Positions 27,017 to 36,550 are shown, counted from the stretch's first letter. The stretch is 53,138 bases of DNA from Putridiphycobacter roseus (GCF_003234935.1 NZ_QKSB01000017.1:1-53138); one strand, 5' to 3'. Numbers and translations: made by a program. Notes: generated by a model not told the origin, from the sequence alone.

Positions 27017-29191
27017 TTGACAAAAGATATTTTATTAATTACTCCCCCTTTTACACAATTGAACACGCCATATCCAGCAACGGCTTATTTAAAAGGTTTT
27101 TTAAACACCCAAAATATTTCTGTCGCACAACTTGATTTGGGAATTGATGTCATACTAAATATTTTTTCAACCCAAGGTTTAATTGCGCTTTTCGAAAAGG
27201 TAACTTGGGAAAATTGCAGTGAACAAAGTCGGCGATTTATTGATTTAAAAGAAGATTATATTGGTAGTATAGATGCAACTATTCATTTTTTGCAAGGCCA
27301 GAACCCAACTTTAGCAAACGCAATTGTACAAGAAGGTTTTTTACCAGAAGGACCCAGATTTAATGATTTGGAAGACTTAGACTGGGCATTTGGTCAAATG
27401 GGACAGCAAGACAAGGCAAAGCATTTAGCCACCTTGTATTTAGAAGACATTTCCGACTTTATTGTCGAAAATATTGATCCACTTTTCGGGTTTAGTCGCT
27501 ATGCAGAAAGAATGAGTCAAAGTGCCAATAATTTTGATGAGATTTATGATTTTATTCAAAAAGAGGATAGTTATATTCATCAAGTCACACTTGAAATACT
27601 TGGTACCGAAATCAGAAAAACACAACCCCAGTTGGTCGCATTATCGATTCCATTTCCTGGCAATTTAGTCGCTGGTTTGAAATGTGCACAACATATAAAA
27701 AAAATAGCCCCCAACACAAAAATTGTCATGGGGGGTGGTTACCCAAATACAGAGTTAAGGAGCATTAAAGATCCAAGAGTTTTTGAGTGGATTGATTTTA
27801 TTACTTTAGATGATGGAGAGGCACCCATTTTACAATTAATAAAGCATGTACAGTCACAAACCAATTTAAAGACTTTAAAAAGAACATTGACCTTGGTAGA
27901 TGGACTTGTCACCTATTTTGACAATCCAGTTATCGCAGACTTTAAACAAGAAGATGTTGGTACACCAGATTATAGTGATTTAAAAATAAAGTCCTACATT
28001 TCCGTGATTGAGGTCACAAATCCCATGCATAGTTTATGGAGTGATGGCCGGTGGAACAAGCTTACTTTAGCCCATGGTTGTTATTGGCGAAAATGTACCT
28101 TTTGTGACATTAGTTTATCTTATATAAAAGACTATGAACCAAATTCTGCGGCCATGCTCGTAGATAGAATGGAGGAATTAATAGCAGCAACTGGCGAGAC
28201 AGGCTTTCATTTTGTGGATGAAGCGGCTCCACCTTCCTTAATGCGAGAATTGGCTTTGACCATCCTGCACAGAAAATTAAGTGTTTCTTGGTGGACAAAT
28301 ATTCGATTTGAAAAAAGCTTTTCTGCCGATTTATGTCAGTTACTTAAAGCTTCAGGTTGTATTGCTGTTTCAGGTGGAATTGAAGTAGCTTCGGATCGCT
28401 TATTAAAGTTAATTGACAAAGGGGTAGATTTACAACAACTCGCTACAGTAACGCAAAATTTTTCAGCAGCTGGAATTTTAGTACATGGTTATTTAATGTA
28501 CGGTTTTCCTACACAAACAGATGCGGAAACCATCAATAGTTTAGAAGTCGTTCGACAGCTATTTGAGGCAAATTTGGTGCAATCTGGTTTTTGGCATCAA
28601 TTTGCCATGACCGCACATAGTCCTATCGGCATAAATCCGGAAAGATTTAAAGTATTGGCTACAAAGGAAGACAAAGGAAGCTTTGCTAATAACGATATTC
28701 CACACCAAGATACTTCTGGAGTAGACCACCAAAAATACAGTCAAGGATTAAAAACATCTTTACATAACTACATGCGCGGGACCGGTTTTGATCTACCACT
28801 AAAAACATGGTTTGACTTTCATATAAAACCAACAACTTTAGCCCAAAACTTTATTGAACTTGCCCTTGAAAACAGTCCAGCCGTAGCGATTAAACCAACT
28901 TCAAAAATAGTATGGCTTGGTCCAAAAATCATACTTGATAGAATGGTGCAAATTAAAAGCAATAAATACGCTTTGAAAATAAACACAAAAAATAACCAGT
29001 TTGAAATAAAAGGCAAGCAAGAGGTTTTAAACTTAACTGCCCTCCTATTAGAAAAATGTCACATTTCCAACGCAGCTAGTTGCAGAATAAAAGACTTAGA
29101 TACTATATTCACCCCCAATTATGATCTTTCTGATTTTTTAGGTTCAAAAAACTTTGAATATTTGAATGAAAACGGATTATTGATATTATAA
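27017..29191 (+). CDS. B12-binding-type radical SAM protein with CX4CX2C motif
   Basis: A 724-aa protein of unknown function. Residues 1-330 resemble the cobalamin-binding Rossmann region of BchE-like radical SAM enzymes, with an early LLITPPFTQLNTPYP and VMGGGYPNTEL near 240. The cluster motif is GCYWRKCTFC (Cys355, Cys360, Cys363), spaced CX4CX2C and not the canonical CX3CX2C. The SAM core continues through GFHFVDEAAPP and AVSGGIEVASDR. The start is TTG, because an in-frame stop sits just upstream and the N-terminus aligns with relatives; no ATG fits. It is the first gene of a unit with two aromatic amino-acid genes and a kinase. Confidence 0.85.
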   Translation: MTKDILLITPPFTQLNTPYPATAYLKGFLNTQNISVAQLDLGIDVILNIFSTQGLIALFEKVTWENCSEQSRRFIDLKEDYIGSIDATIHFLQGQNPTLANAIVQEGFLPEGPRFNDLEDLDWAFGQMGQQDKAKHLATLYLEDISDFIVENIDPLFGFSRYAERMSQSANNFDEIYDFIQKEDSYIHQVTLEILGTEIRKTQPQLVALSIPFPGNLVAGLKCAQHIKKIAPNTKIVMGGGYPNTELRSIKDPRVFEWIDFITLDDGEAPILQLIKHVQSQTNLKTLKRTLTLVDGLVTYFDNPVIADFKQEDVGTPDYSDLKIKSYISVIEVTNPMHSLWSDGRWNKLTLAHGCYWRKCTFCDISLSYIKDYEPNSAAMLVDRMEELIAATGETGFHFVDEAAPPSLMRELALTILHRKLSVSWWTNIRFEKSFSADLCQLLKASGCIAVSGGIEVASDRLLKLIDKGVDLQQLATVTQNFSAAGILVHGYLMYGFPTQTDAETINSLEVVRQLFEANLVQSGFWHQFAMTAHSPIGINPERFKVLATKEDKGSFANNDIPHQDTSGVDHQKYSQGLKTSLHNYMRGTGFDLPLKTWFDFHIKPTTLAQNFIELALENSPAVAIKPTSKIVWLGPKIILDRMVQIKSNKYALKINTKNNQFEIKGKQEVLNLTALLLEKCHISNAASCRIKDLDTIFTPNYDLSDFLGSKNFEYLNENGLLIL

Positions 29192-29206
29192 AATTCATGA
29201 GCACCT

Positions 29207-30271
29207 ATGTTTAAAAAAACGGACAAACCCTATATAATTGCAGGACCTTGCAGTGTAGAAAGTGAGCAACAAATTGACTACATAGCGACTGCCTTGGCCA
29301 AAGATGGCAACACGAATTTATTAAGGGGAGGAATTTGGAAACCAAGGACTAGACCGAACACATTTGAGGGGGTTGGGTCTGTAGGACTAGCATGGCTTGT
29401 AGCGGCAGGAAAAAAAGCAAAGCTACCTACTGCCACCGAAGTGGCAAATGCAAAGCATGTTGAGGAAGCTTTAAAGGCGGGTATTGATGTATTATGGATT
29501 GGTGCTAGAACTACCGTAAATCCCTTTTCAGTTCAAGAAATCGCGGATGCCATTCAAGGGACAAATATTCCAATTATGATCAAAAACCCCATTACTCCTG
29601 ATTTAGATTTATGGGTAGGTGCCATAGAAAGAATTCAAGGAGCTGGGGTGACAGATATTGCTGCGATTCACCGGGGATTTTCTTCCTATGAGAAAACTAA
29701 ATATCGGAATGTTCCAAATTGGGGCATCCCAGTTGGACTAATGCAAGCTTTTCCAGGCTTACCCATTATTTGTGACCCCAGTCATATTGGTGGAACAAGG
29801 GAGTTAATTTTACCTATATCCCAAAAAGCAATGGACATGAACATGACTGGCTTAATGGTAGAAGTACACCATGAACCAAACAAGGCCTTGAGTGATGCAC
29901 AACAACAAGTTACACCAGCTAATTTTAAAAACATACTAGAGAAAATAATCATCCGTGAATTAACACCAAATACGGGGGAAAATTCTATATTAGAAAACTT
30001 AAGAGGTAAAATAGATGAAATTGATGCGGATTTACTTAAAAATCTTATCAAAAGATTTGAAGTAATTGATGCTATAGGACAGTTTAAAAAAGATAATAAC
30101 ATGACTATTTTACAAGTAGATAGATGGTCAGAAATATTAAGAACAAGAACTAAATTTGGCTTAAATAATGGATTAAGTGAGAAATTTGTAGAGGGAATTT
30201 TAAAAAGTATCCATAAAGAATCTGTCGCAAGACAAACCAAAATATTAAATAAAACCAAGGAGATTGAGTAA
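29207..30271 (+). CDS. Bifunctional DAHP synthase/chorismate mutase
   Basis: Makes DAHP from PEP and erythrose 4-phosphate, the first shikimate step, and isomerises chorismate to prephenate. The 354-aa protein has an N-terminal class I DAHP synthase of the short beta type (YIIAGPCSVESEQQ, RGGIWKPRTRPNTFEG, ICDPSHIGG) up to about residue 250. An AroQ chorismate mutase follows at about 262-350 (LRGKIDEIDADLLKNLIKR). Such fusions allow prephenate feedback on the synthase. It lies 15 bases after the radical SAM gene and overlaps aroA by eight bases. Confidence 0.95.
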   Translation: MFKKTDKPYIIAGPCSVESEQQIDYIATALAKDGNTNLLRGGIWKPRTRPNTFEGVGSVGLAWLVAAGKKAKLPTATEVANAKHVEEALKAGIDVLWIGARTTVNPFSVQEIADAIQGTNIPIMIKNPITPDLDLWVGAIERIQGAGVTDIAAIHRGFSSYEKTKYRNVPNWGIPVGLMQAFPGLPIICDPSHIGGTRELILPISQKAMDMNMTGLMVEVHHEPNKALSDAQQQVTPANFKNILEKIIIRELTPNTGENSILENLRGKIDEIDADLLKNLIKRFEVIDAIGQFKKDNNMTILQVDRWSEILRTRTKFGLNNGLSEKFVEGILKSIHKESVARQTKILNKTKEIE

Positions 30272-31520
30272 ATTCATCCACATAAATGATACCATACAAA
30301 CGGTTAAAGCACCGACTTCTAAAAGTATTGGACAAAGGGTACTATTTGCTGCAGCTTTAGCAAATACAAGCTCAAAAATACTTGGCATTAACCAAAGTGA
30401 TGATGTGCAAAACATCTTAAAAATTATTACCCAATTAGGCGCTGAAATTATTTGGGAAAATGAACAAATCACCATCCTTCCTAAAAAAGGAAAAATTGCT
30501 TACGAGTTGTCTGTTGGAGAATCGGGATTAGGCACCCGGTTGAGTGTCCCTATCGTAAGTCATTTCAATAAAAATTACACCATAACTGGAACGGGTACCC
30601 TTTTGAATAGACCAATGCATTGGTTTAAAAAATACCTTCCTGAAATGGGTTTAAAAGTGCAATTAAACAACAATTACTTACCCATTCAAGTAGAAGGAAA
30701 GCTAAAAGGTGGTAACTATACCGTGGATGGTAATTTAAGTTCTCAGTACATTTCTGGCTTATTAATGGCTTTACCATTGTGCGCAGAAGATTCCGTATTG
30801 CAGGTAGAAAACGCTGTCAGTACTCCTTATATTGACATTACCATAGCTGTTTTAGCAAAATATGGTATCTCTATTCAAAATAACGATTATTTATCTTATC
30901 ATATCAAAGGTAAACAGACCTATACTCCACCTTTGAATACCTTTACCATTGAAGGAGATTTTAGTGGGGCTGCTTGTTGGATTGTTTATGGATTACTTTC
31001 TAAAAATGGGATCACAATTGAGAATCTAAATCCAAATTCTACACAAGCCGATATTGCGATTTTAAAAGTCGTTCATTTAGTTGGCGGAAAAATAAAATGG
31101 GAGAACAATACCTTAAAAATAATTCCGCCAGAAGTATTAAAACCTTTTGAATTTAATGCTGAAAATTGTCCAGATTTATTTCCTGTATTAGCAAGTTTAG
31201 CTGCCGGAATACAAGGTAAATCGACCATATTTGGTACGGAAAGATTAAGGTATAAAGAGTCCGATAGAGCTACTGTATTAATAGAAGAGTTTGCCAAATT
31301 AGGTTTAACCATTAAAGCAGGCGACAATGTTTTAAAAATATATGGTGAAGGGAATTTAAATTCTGGTCAAATTAATTCTCATAAAGACCATAGAATAGCC
31401 ATGGCTTTTGCCATTGCATCCTTACTTACACCTCACGGACTATATATTACGGATCCTGAATGTGTTAATAAAAGTTACCCTAATTTTTGGGAAGCTACAA
31501 TTGTAAATTTGAAACCATGA
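30264..31520 (+). CDS. aroA: 3-phosphoshikimate 1-carboxyvinyltransferase (EPSP synthase)
   Basis: Sixth step of the shikimate pathway. The 418-aa protein has KAPTSKSIGQRVLFAAAL near the start, the SSQYISGLL block, RYKESDRA and KDHRIAMAFAIAS. The PEP-binding loop is divergent: GESGLGTR replaces the usual GNAGTAMR, so glyphosate sensitivity should not be assumed. A TTG start at 30264 is inferred, because the conserved N-terminus begins within ten codons and no ATG fits. The gene overlaps the DAHP synthase gene by eight bases and the kinase gene by four (ATGA). Confidence 0.93.
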   Translation: MSKFIHINDTIQTVKAPTSKSIGQRVLFAAALANTSSKILGINQSDDVQNILKIITQLGAEIIWENEQITILPKKGKIAYELSVGESGLGTRLSVPIVSHFNKNYTITGTGTLLNRPMHWFKKYLPEMGLKVQLNNNYLPIQVEGKLKGGNYTVDGNLSSQYISGLLMALPLCAEDSVLQVENAVSTPYIDITIAVLAKYGISIQNNDYLSYHIKGKQTYTPPLNTFTIEGDFSGAACWIVYGLLSKNGITIENLNPNSTQADIAILKVVHLVGGKIKWENNTLKIIPPEVLKPFEFNAENCPDLFPVLASLAAGIQGKSTIFGTERLRYKESDRATVLIEEFAKLGLTIKAGDNVLKIYGEGNLNSGQINSHKDHRIAMAFAIASLLTPHGLYITDPECVNKSYPNFWEATIVNLKP

Positions 31521-32713
31521 CAACGGAACAAAATGTAGGAGAATTAAAAAGATTAAAATTGACTGAAAATGTTTATTTTATTGCCATCATATGCTTCCTA
31601 CTAATTGTTTTTTCTGCTTATTTCGATCAAAAAATGTATTTTATTCAAGCACTTGGGTCATTATTTATAGCGACCATTTGTTATACAATTGTTAAAAAAA
31701 CAAAGAATTATAAACTAGCGGTGTTTACCAATATTGGATACGCGGTAATCATCCATATAATAGGTTTTATTTCGGGTACTTACATTGGAAATCATGGCGG
31801 TATGTTTTGGATTATCAACATCACTTTATTTGCATTTTATACGGTGGGTAAAAGGGGCGCCTTATTTTACTTAGTTTTTAACATCATGAGTTTAATCTCC
31901 CTTAAAATTCTTATCACTTTACAAATCGCTCCTCCTATGAACGATTTATTCTTAAGCCCTGATTTTCCTGCAGTAAAATATGTGTTAAATCTACTTGCTT
32001 GTACGATCATATTTATATTTATGATAAATAAAATATTAAAAGATTTTGAACAATCCCAAAACGCCCTCATACAATCTAATAATTCTCTTAAAATAAACAC
32101 CTTAGAGAAAACAACCATGATTAAAGAAATCCATCACCGCGTTAAAAATAATTTACAAGTTATTATAAGTCTTTTGCGTTTACAATTGTACAAAATTGAT
32201 AAAGAAGATGCACTTACAGCCCCCTTTAAAGATTCTATCTACAGAATATCTACCATGGCCTTGATACATGAAGAACTTTATAGAGGAGACAAGGTAAATG
32301 ATTTAGACCTCCAATTTTATTTAGAAAACTTGTGTGCAGATTTAATCAGTTCATATGCTACAAATTGTGCGGTTTCCACACAAATTCAAACAGAAATAAA
32401 TAGGTTACATATGGATGATATGGTACCACTATCTTTAATCATGAATGAACTCATCACGAATTCAATTAAACACGGTTTTATACATAAAAAAGAAGGTAGT
32501 ATTACGATTCAAATCCTTAAGCAAGAAAATGGCATCACTTTTAAGTACCAAGATACAGGAACATGGATACCACCTTCTAAACCAAATTCGTTCGGAATAG
32601 AATTAATTGAAACTTTGATAGAGCATTTTGACGGATCTTATGAAATTGATACTGCCCATGGAACAACATTTACTTTTAAATTAAAATTAAACCACCTTTA
32701 CAATAATCAATAA
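31517..32713 (+). CDS. Membrane histidine kinase (HisKA_2 type)
   Basis: A 398-aa sensor kinase with about six TM helices in residues 18-170, a short coiled coil, the H box KEIHHRVKNNLQ, and a HATPase domain. The N box is LIMNELITNSIKHGF, with QDTGTW where DxGxG is usual, and FGIELIETLI. There is no obvious extracellular sensor. The ATG at 31517 overlaps the aroA stop (ATGA), placing the kinase in the aromatic amino-acid operon. No response regulator is nearby. Its region 31750-31783 reappears at 40223-40256. Confidence 0.9.
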   Translation: MTTEQNVGELKRLKLTENVYFIAIICFLLIVFSAYFDQKMYFIQALGSLFIATICYTIVKKTKNYKLAVFTNIGYAVIIHIIGFISGTYIGNHGGMFWIINITLFAFYTVGKRGALFYLVFNIMSLISLKILITLQIAPPMNDLFLSPDFPAVKYVLNLLACTIIFIFMINKILKDFEQSQNALIQSNNSLKINTLEKTTMIKEIHHRVKNNLQVIISLLRLQLYKIDKEDALTAPFKDSIYRISTMALIHEELYRGDKVNDLDLQFYLENLCADLISSYATNCAVSTQIQTEINRLHMDDMVPLSLIMNELITNSIKHGFIHKKEGSITIQILKQENGITFKYQDTGTWIPPSKPNSFGIELIETLIEHFDGSYEIDTAHGTTFTFKLKLNHLYNNQ

Positions 32714-34287
32714 TCTTCCCTGCAATTTTCACAGATTAATTTTCCATCCTTCGCTTTCCACCTCTTTTCAATAACTCGTCTGCCATACTTTGAATAATGT
32801 TTGTAATAATTATTGTGGTTAATATAAAAATCCACCTTATAAGCGTTTTCATTCAATACAACAATTGTATTCTCAGGTACTTTCACATAAACATCCACAG
32901 CTTGTCCCCTAAATTTTTGCGCGTTGTTTAACAACATGTATGAAGGCAATTGAATCACGCCGTCTACAATACGCAATTCATATTGTATTTGTACTGCATT
33001 TTCATTTGCACTCATTTGACTAATACCATGTGATTCTTTAATCACCTTTACTTCTATTCCATTGGTATCCGTAGTGGCTGACAAGTGAAGCGCAATATTT
33101 CGCAATCCAAATGAGTCTTGTTTTACATCCATAAATTGCGGTCCGAAATACAAACTATTATTCATAAAGTAATTGGATGGTCCATCCACAAACGCTATTT
33201 GAATTACTGCTTCCTTATTAGTCACTTCATAAGTCTTTTCAATTTCACCTTCATGTGTAAAGTGGACACCTGTTCTGACTCCTGCAATAAACAAAAAACA
33301 AACACTCAATGTAAATAGGATACCCAAGATAATTTTAAGCGCCTTAGGCACTTCTCCATTTAAATTAAATACCATTTTCACCCCTGCCAACAAGAATGAT
33401 ACCAGTGGAATAGCTAACATTACGACAATACTAACAAAGGCAATTTTAGCCAACAACACAGTTGGAAAAATGAGCAATGAAAAATCAAATAAACTATCGG
33501 CTATGATAAATGAAGTAAACGGAATGATGTCTTGATTCCCCATTAAATACAAGGTAAAAAAGAATAAAGCTACAATACTGGCTATGATAAATACGGTACC
33601 TATAATTTTTTGTAAAACAATGGCTACCTGGTTAGCTGTACTCACCGAGGAATCAACAAATTTATTTATTTTTTTATTGAATTTTTTTGACTTTAAGTTT
33701 TGATTAATATCGCGTCCTAATTGATTGAAATGAGATTTAATCGATTCTAAATTAATGTTTTCTCCGCTCATTTTTAATTTATCTGCTGTTGTTTTAGCTT
33801 CTGGAATCACCAACCATAAAATCAGATACAATAATAGTCCTGAGCCAGCAAACACAGTGAAGAGAACAAATAAAATCCTAATAAACAATGGATCCACATC
33901 AAAATATTTGGCTAATCCACTACATACCCCACCAACAGAAGCATTGTCCATGTCACGGTATAAGGACTTTCTATTATCATGAGCTGTATCTGAATGCGCA
34001 CTTTGTTCCTGATTTTCAAAAGTTTCTTCTCCTTCTTGATAATCTTCTGGTTGTCCCATAATACCAATCAACTCTTCTATATTCCCTTCATCAATCACTT
34101 CTTTGGTACCCGCTAATTTCTCTTTAAAAATCTCTGCAATTCTCGCTTCAATATCATGCATAATTTCCGCTTGATCAGTTGCCAGATTATTTTCTACTGC
34201 GGCTAAATAAGCCCTTAATTGTTCATAGGCACCTTCTTCTATATTGAAAGCAAACCCACCTATATTTACTGATACTGTCTTTTTCAT
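32707..34287 (-). CDS. PspC-domain membrane protein
   Basis: A 526-aa envelope protein. Residues 1-95 form a soluble N-terminal domain with an acidic end. A PspC domain lies at about 105-165 (GGVCSGLAKYFDVDPLFIRI with a TM segment ending LWLVIPE). Three further TM segments at about 225-325 are followed by a C-terminal beta-rich periplasmic domain. The layout is typical of Bacteroidota PspC proteins, which are thought to act in envelope stress. It starts three bases after the PadR gene, so the regulator probably controls it. It overlaps the convergent kinase gene by seven bases. Confidence 0.9.
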   Translation of the reverse strand: MKKTVSVNIGGFAFNIEEGAYEQLRAYLAAVENNLATDQAEIMHDIEARIAEIFKEKLAGTKEVIDEGNIEELIGIMGQPEDYQEGEETFENQEQSAHSDTAHDNRKSLYRDMDNASVGGVCSGLAKYFDVDPLFIRILFVLFTVFAGSGLLLYLILWLVIPEAKTTADKLKMSGENINLESIKSHFNQLGRDINQNLKSKKFNKKINKFVDSSVSTANQVAIVLQKIIGTVFIIASIVALFFFTLYLMGNQDIIPFTSFIIADSLFDFSLLIFPTVLLAKIAFVSIVVMLAIPLVSFLLAGVKMVFNLNGEVPKALKIILGILFTLSVCFLFIAGVRTGVHFTHEGEIEKTYEVTNKEAVIQIAFVDGPSNYFMNNSLYFGPQFMDVKQDSFGLRNIALHLSATTDTNGIEVKVIKESHGISQMSANENAVQIQYELRIVDGVIQLPSYMLLNNAQKFRGQAVDVYVKVPENTIVVLNENAYKVDFYINHNNYYKHYSKYGRRVIEKRWKAKDGKLICENCREDY

Positions 34288-34290
34288 AAC

Positions 34291-34617
34291 TTAAGCTTTT
34301 GAAATGGCATTAACGGCAAAAGCCAATTCTTCCCATGTTGTTTTTAAATCTTTTAAAAATAATTCTCCTGTAACGGTAATGCTGTAATATTTACGCGGAG
34401 GTCCGGCATTTGATTCTACCCAATTGTAACGCAACAATTCTGCATTTTTTAATCGGGTCAGTAAAGGATAAATAGTCCCCTCTACTACAATTAATTTTGC
34501 AGACTTTAATTCAGCTATTATTTCAGATGGATAGGCCTCTTTTTTTGAAAGCAACATCAATATGCAGTATTCTAAAATACCTTTCCGCATTTGTGCTTTC
34601 GTATTGTCGACTTTCAT
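34291..34617 (-). CDS. PadR-family transcriptional regulator
   Basis: A 108-aa winged-helix repressor of the short PadR-s2 type, lacking the long C-terminal dimerisation helices. Motifs include RKGILEYCILMLLSKKEAYP, VVEGTIYPLLTRLKNAELL and PPRKYYSITVTG. The start is placed at 34617: an in-frame ATG at 34644 lies upstream of the -7 box and inside the inverted repeat. It leads an operon with the PspC gene and probably represses it through the inverted repeat at 34644-34680. Confidence 0.92.
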   Translation of the reverse strand: MKVDNTKAQMRKGILEYCILMLLSKKEAYPSEIIAELKSAKLIVVEGTIYPLLTRLKNAELLRYNWVESNAGPPRKYYSITVTGELFLKDLKTTWEELAFAVNAISKA

Positions 34618-34631
34618 ATTCGATTTTTTTA

Positions 34632-34662
34632 CAAATCTAAACATTTATATAGTACTATGCAA
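34632..34662 (-). promoter_or_regulatory. Promoter of the padR-pspC operon
   Basis: On the minus strand TTG (34662-34660), a 20-bp spacer and TAGATTTG (34639-34632) match the Bacteroidota promoter consensus. The -7 box ends 14 bases before the padR ATG. Confidence 0.72.
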
Positions 34663-34680
34663 TACAAAGTACTATATAAA
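34644..34680. promoter_or_regulatory. Probable PadR operator: 13-bp inverted repeat on the promoter
   Basis: TTTATATAGTACT (34644-34656) and AGTACTATATAAA (34668-34680) are perfect reverse complements with an 11-bp centre. The left arm contains the 10-nt palindrome ATAGTACTAT (34649-34658). The repeat covers the spacer and -33 element, where a bound repressor would block RNA polymerase. Assignment to PadR is by position only. Confidence 0.65.
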
Positions 34681-34859
34681 ATAACAAATCATATACTAAA
34701 ACACTAGTTATCTAGCATTAAAACAATATTTACATTCGTCAAATTTTGTTGTTTTTGAACAATTACACTGCATAAACCAAGGATTCTATACTTCAATATG
34801 GAAAGATATCCCATCCAATATCGACAGCCGCAATAAAAAAGTTTTGGCCAAAAAAAATA

Positions 34860-36404
34860 TCAGTGCTCCCCTTTGTTCAACCTTTTTTGTAGTACCTCTT
34901 CAAGAGACAAGTTTTGAATTTTACTTTCTAGCCAAGCCAATAAATCAAGGTATAACAATGGTCTTCTTTCAAATTTATTAGTGAAAATAATTTCTAATTT
35001 ATTTTTTAAGTCCCTAAAATCTTCCGTAATGTCGATTCGGTTCATATAGACGGAACGTTTTAAAAAACGCAATATTTCTATTTGTACTAATTGTAAATCT
35101 TTCACTTTTAACAAGTATCGATAAGTAGACCGGACTTGGTAATCAATTAAATCGTCATTACCCAATTCGTAATGTGCTATTAAATTTAAAATTCGAGCAA
35201 AACTTTGAATATCTTCCTTCAAATGGCTCATTTTATTATTGATAATTCTATTTAAATAATCAATACAGCCCTTATAGTCTGCCGCGCCAAATTTCATACA
35301 AGCCATTTTGTAATAAAGCACCAACTTTCTATGTTCATCTATATATATATCATAGCTAGAAATTTGTGCATCTAAATCATCCAGGTACATAATTCCTTTT
35401 GAAAATTCAGCATTTAAAAAATATTGATTGAGTCTGGCTGTTTCGAGATATAGAAAGGCTAATATTTTATTTTTTTGAGTGAAAATGGCAGTATTATCCG
35501 TAATAAAGTTATTTAACTCCATAAAATAAATAGAAAATCGCTGATTATCTTGACAAAAGAAAAGTGCCGAAATTAGGTTATGTAAGCCTTTCATATAAAT
35601 GTCTGGAGTGATGGATTTAAAACTTGGCTCTTTTTCAAACACATTTATCCAAGCCCTTGAATACTTATAACATTGTTCAAAATTTTGCACAATAAAATGG
35701 TACCAAACATAAGATTCCAATTTATATACCTGTCCATAAAACCCCAATGTTAAGTCTTTTTCGAGCGGTAAACCTTGTTTAAAAAATAGGGTTACTTTTT
35801 TATAATCCGCATTGTTTCTTACGTGTCCAATTTTTAGGTATAAACCATAAAGTTGTAAAGAAAAGTCAGACCATTGGCTTTCCATATTGATCACTTTTCT
35901 AGTTTCTTGGGTCATTTGGGTCAACTCATCTGATCTAGTTTTGTGACTTCTGGTAATATATTGTGATTCGATAGATTTTTCAAATTCTAAAATCGCTAAA
36001 AACAAGGTTAATTTATTACTCGATTCCGCTAAAGTTCTAGCTTTAGCCAATTGCGCTAAACTTTGTAAAAAAAGACCTTTTTGGTATAATACTTTTGCAA
36101 AATCCACAATTTCACGAATGTGCAAATCCTCTTCTTTTCTATTCAGCAACCTTAAACTTACCAGTAATTGATCATATAAATGTGCTTTCAAATTAGAAAG
36201 CTGTGTCTTATTCACATGTGGAATCTTTTTCAGTAACTTTTCTTCATCATATTTTTGTTGTCCATCCAAGACCTTAAATAGCGCCAAAAATTTCAATTCT
36301 TTAGCTCCTGATGATCTTTTTGCATATAGCGTAAAATGGCGTTTCTCTGCTTTACTCAGCGATTTTATCAATACGAAAAGTTGGTTTGTTAACTGTTTAG
36401 ACAT
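34860..36404 (-). CDS. Conserved Bacteroidota helical-repeat protein
   Basis: A 514-aa protein that I can place only as a conserved Bacteroidota hypothetical. It starts MSKQLTNQLFVLIKSLSKAE and is almost wholly alpha-helical, with TPR-like pairs, many Leu, Tyr and Phe, and no signal peptide or TM segment. No catalytic motif is visible; a scaffolding role is possible. It is monocistronic, with a likely promoter at 36456-36484. The 215 bases between its stop and the padR start hold only the padR control region. Confidence 0.75.
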   Translation of the reverse strand: MSKQLTNQLFVLIKSLSKAEKRHFTLYAKRSSGAKELKFLALFKVLDGQQKYDEEKLLKKIPHVNKTQLSNLKAHLYDQLLVSLRLLNRKEEDLHIREIVDFAKVLYQKGLFLQSLAQLAKARTLAESSNKLTLFLAILEFEKSIESQYITRSHKTRSDELTQMTQETRKVINMESQWSDFSLQLYGLYLKIGHVRNNADYKKVTLFFKQGLPLEKDLTLGFYGQVYKLESYVWYHFIVQNFEQCYKYSRAWINVFEKEPSFKSITPDIYMKGLHNLISALFFCQDNQRFSIYFMELNNFITDNTAIFTQKNKILAFLYLETARLNQYFLNAEFSKGIMYLDDLDAQISSYDIYIDEHRKLVLYYKMACMKFGAADYKGCIDYLNRIINNKMSHLKEDIQSFARILNLIAHYELGNDDLIDYQVRSTYRYLLKVKDLQLVQIEILRFLKRSVYMNRIDITEDFRDLKNKLEIIFTNKFERRPLLYLDLLAWLESKIQNLSLEEVLQKRLNKGEH

Positions 36405-36455
36405 TGGAAAAATTTACTGCCATTAAATACACCTTACCAGTAAGTTGCAATAATA

Positions 36456-36484
36456 TAAAGATAGTTTAACATCCCAATAATCAA
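36456..36484 (-). promoter_or_regulatory. Possible promoter of the helical-repeat gene
   Basis: On the minus strand TTG (36484-36482), an 18-bp spacer and TATCTTTA (36463-36456): one mismatch in the -7 box. The leader to the ATG is about 50 bases. Confidence 0.4.
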
Positions 36485-36550
36485 AAAAATTGACACGGTT
36501 ATTTCTTTTATATTATCAATATTAGTCTTCTTGTAATCATTAAGCTAATC

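Noticed and set aside
29782..30258. 158-codon open frame on the minus strand inside the DAHP synthase/chorismate mutase gene
   Set aside because: It lies wholly antisense to a well-recognised enzyme and encodes no recognisable protein; the same holds for other antisense frames such as 4786-5133 and 24678-25031.
31504..31511. TAAATTTG as an internal promoter for the kinase gene
   Set aside because: It matches the -7 consensus but lies in the aroA coding end with no TTG at 19 bp; ATGA coupling explains expression.
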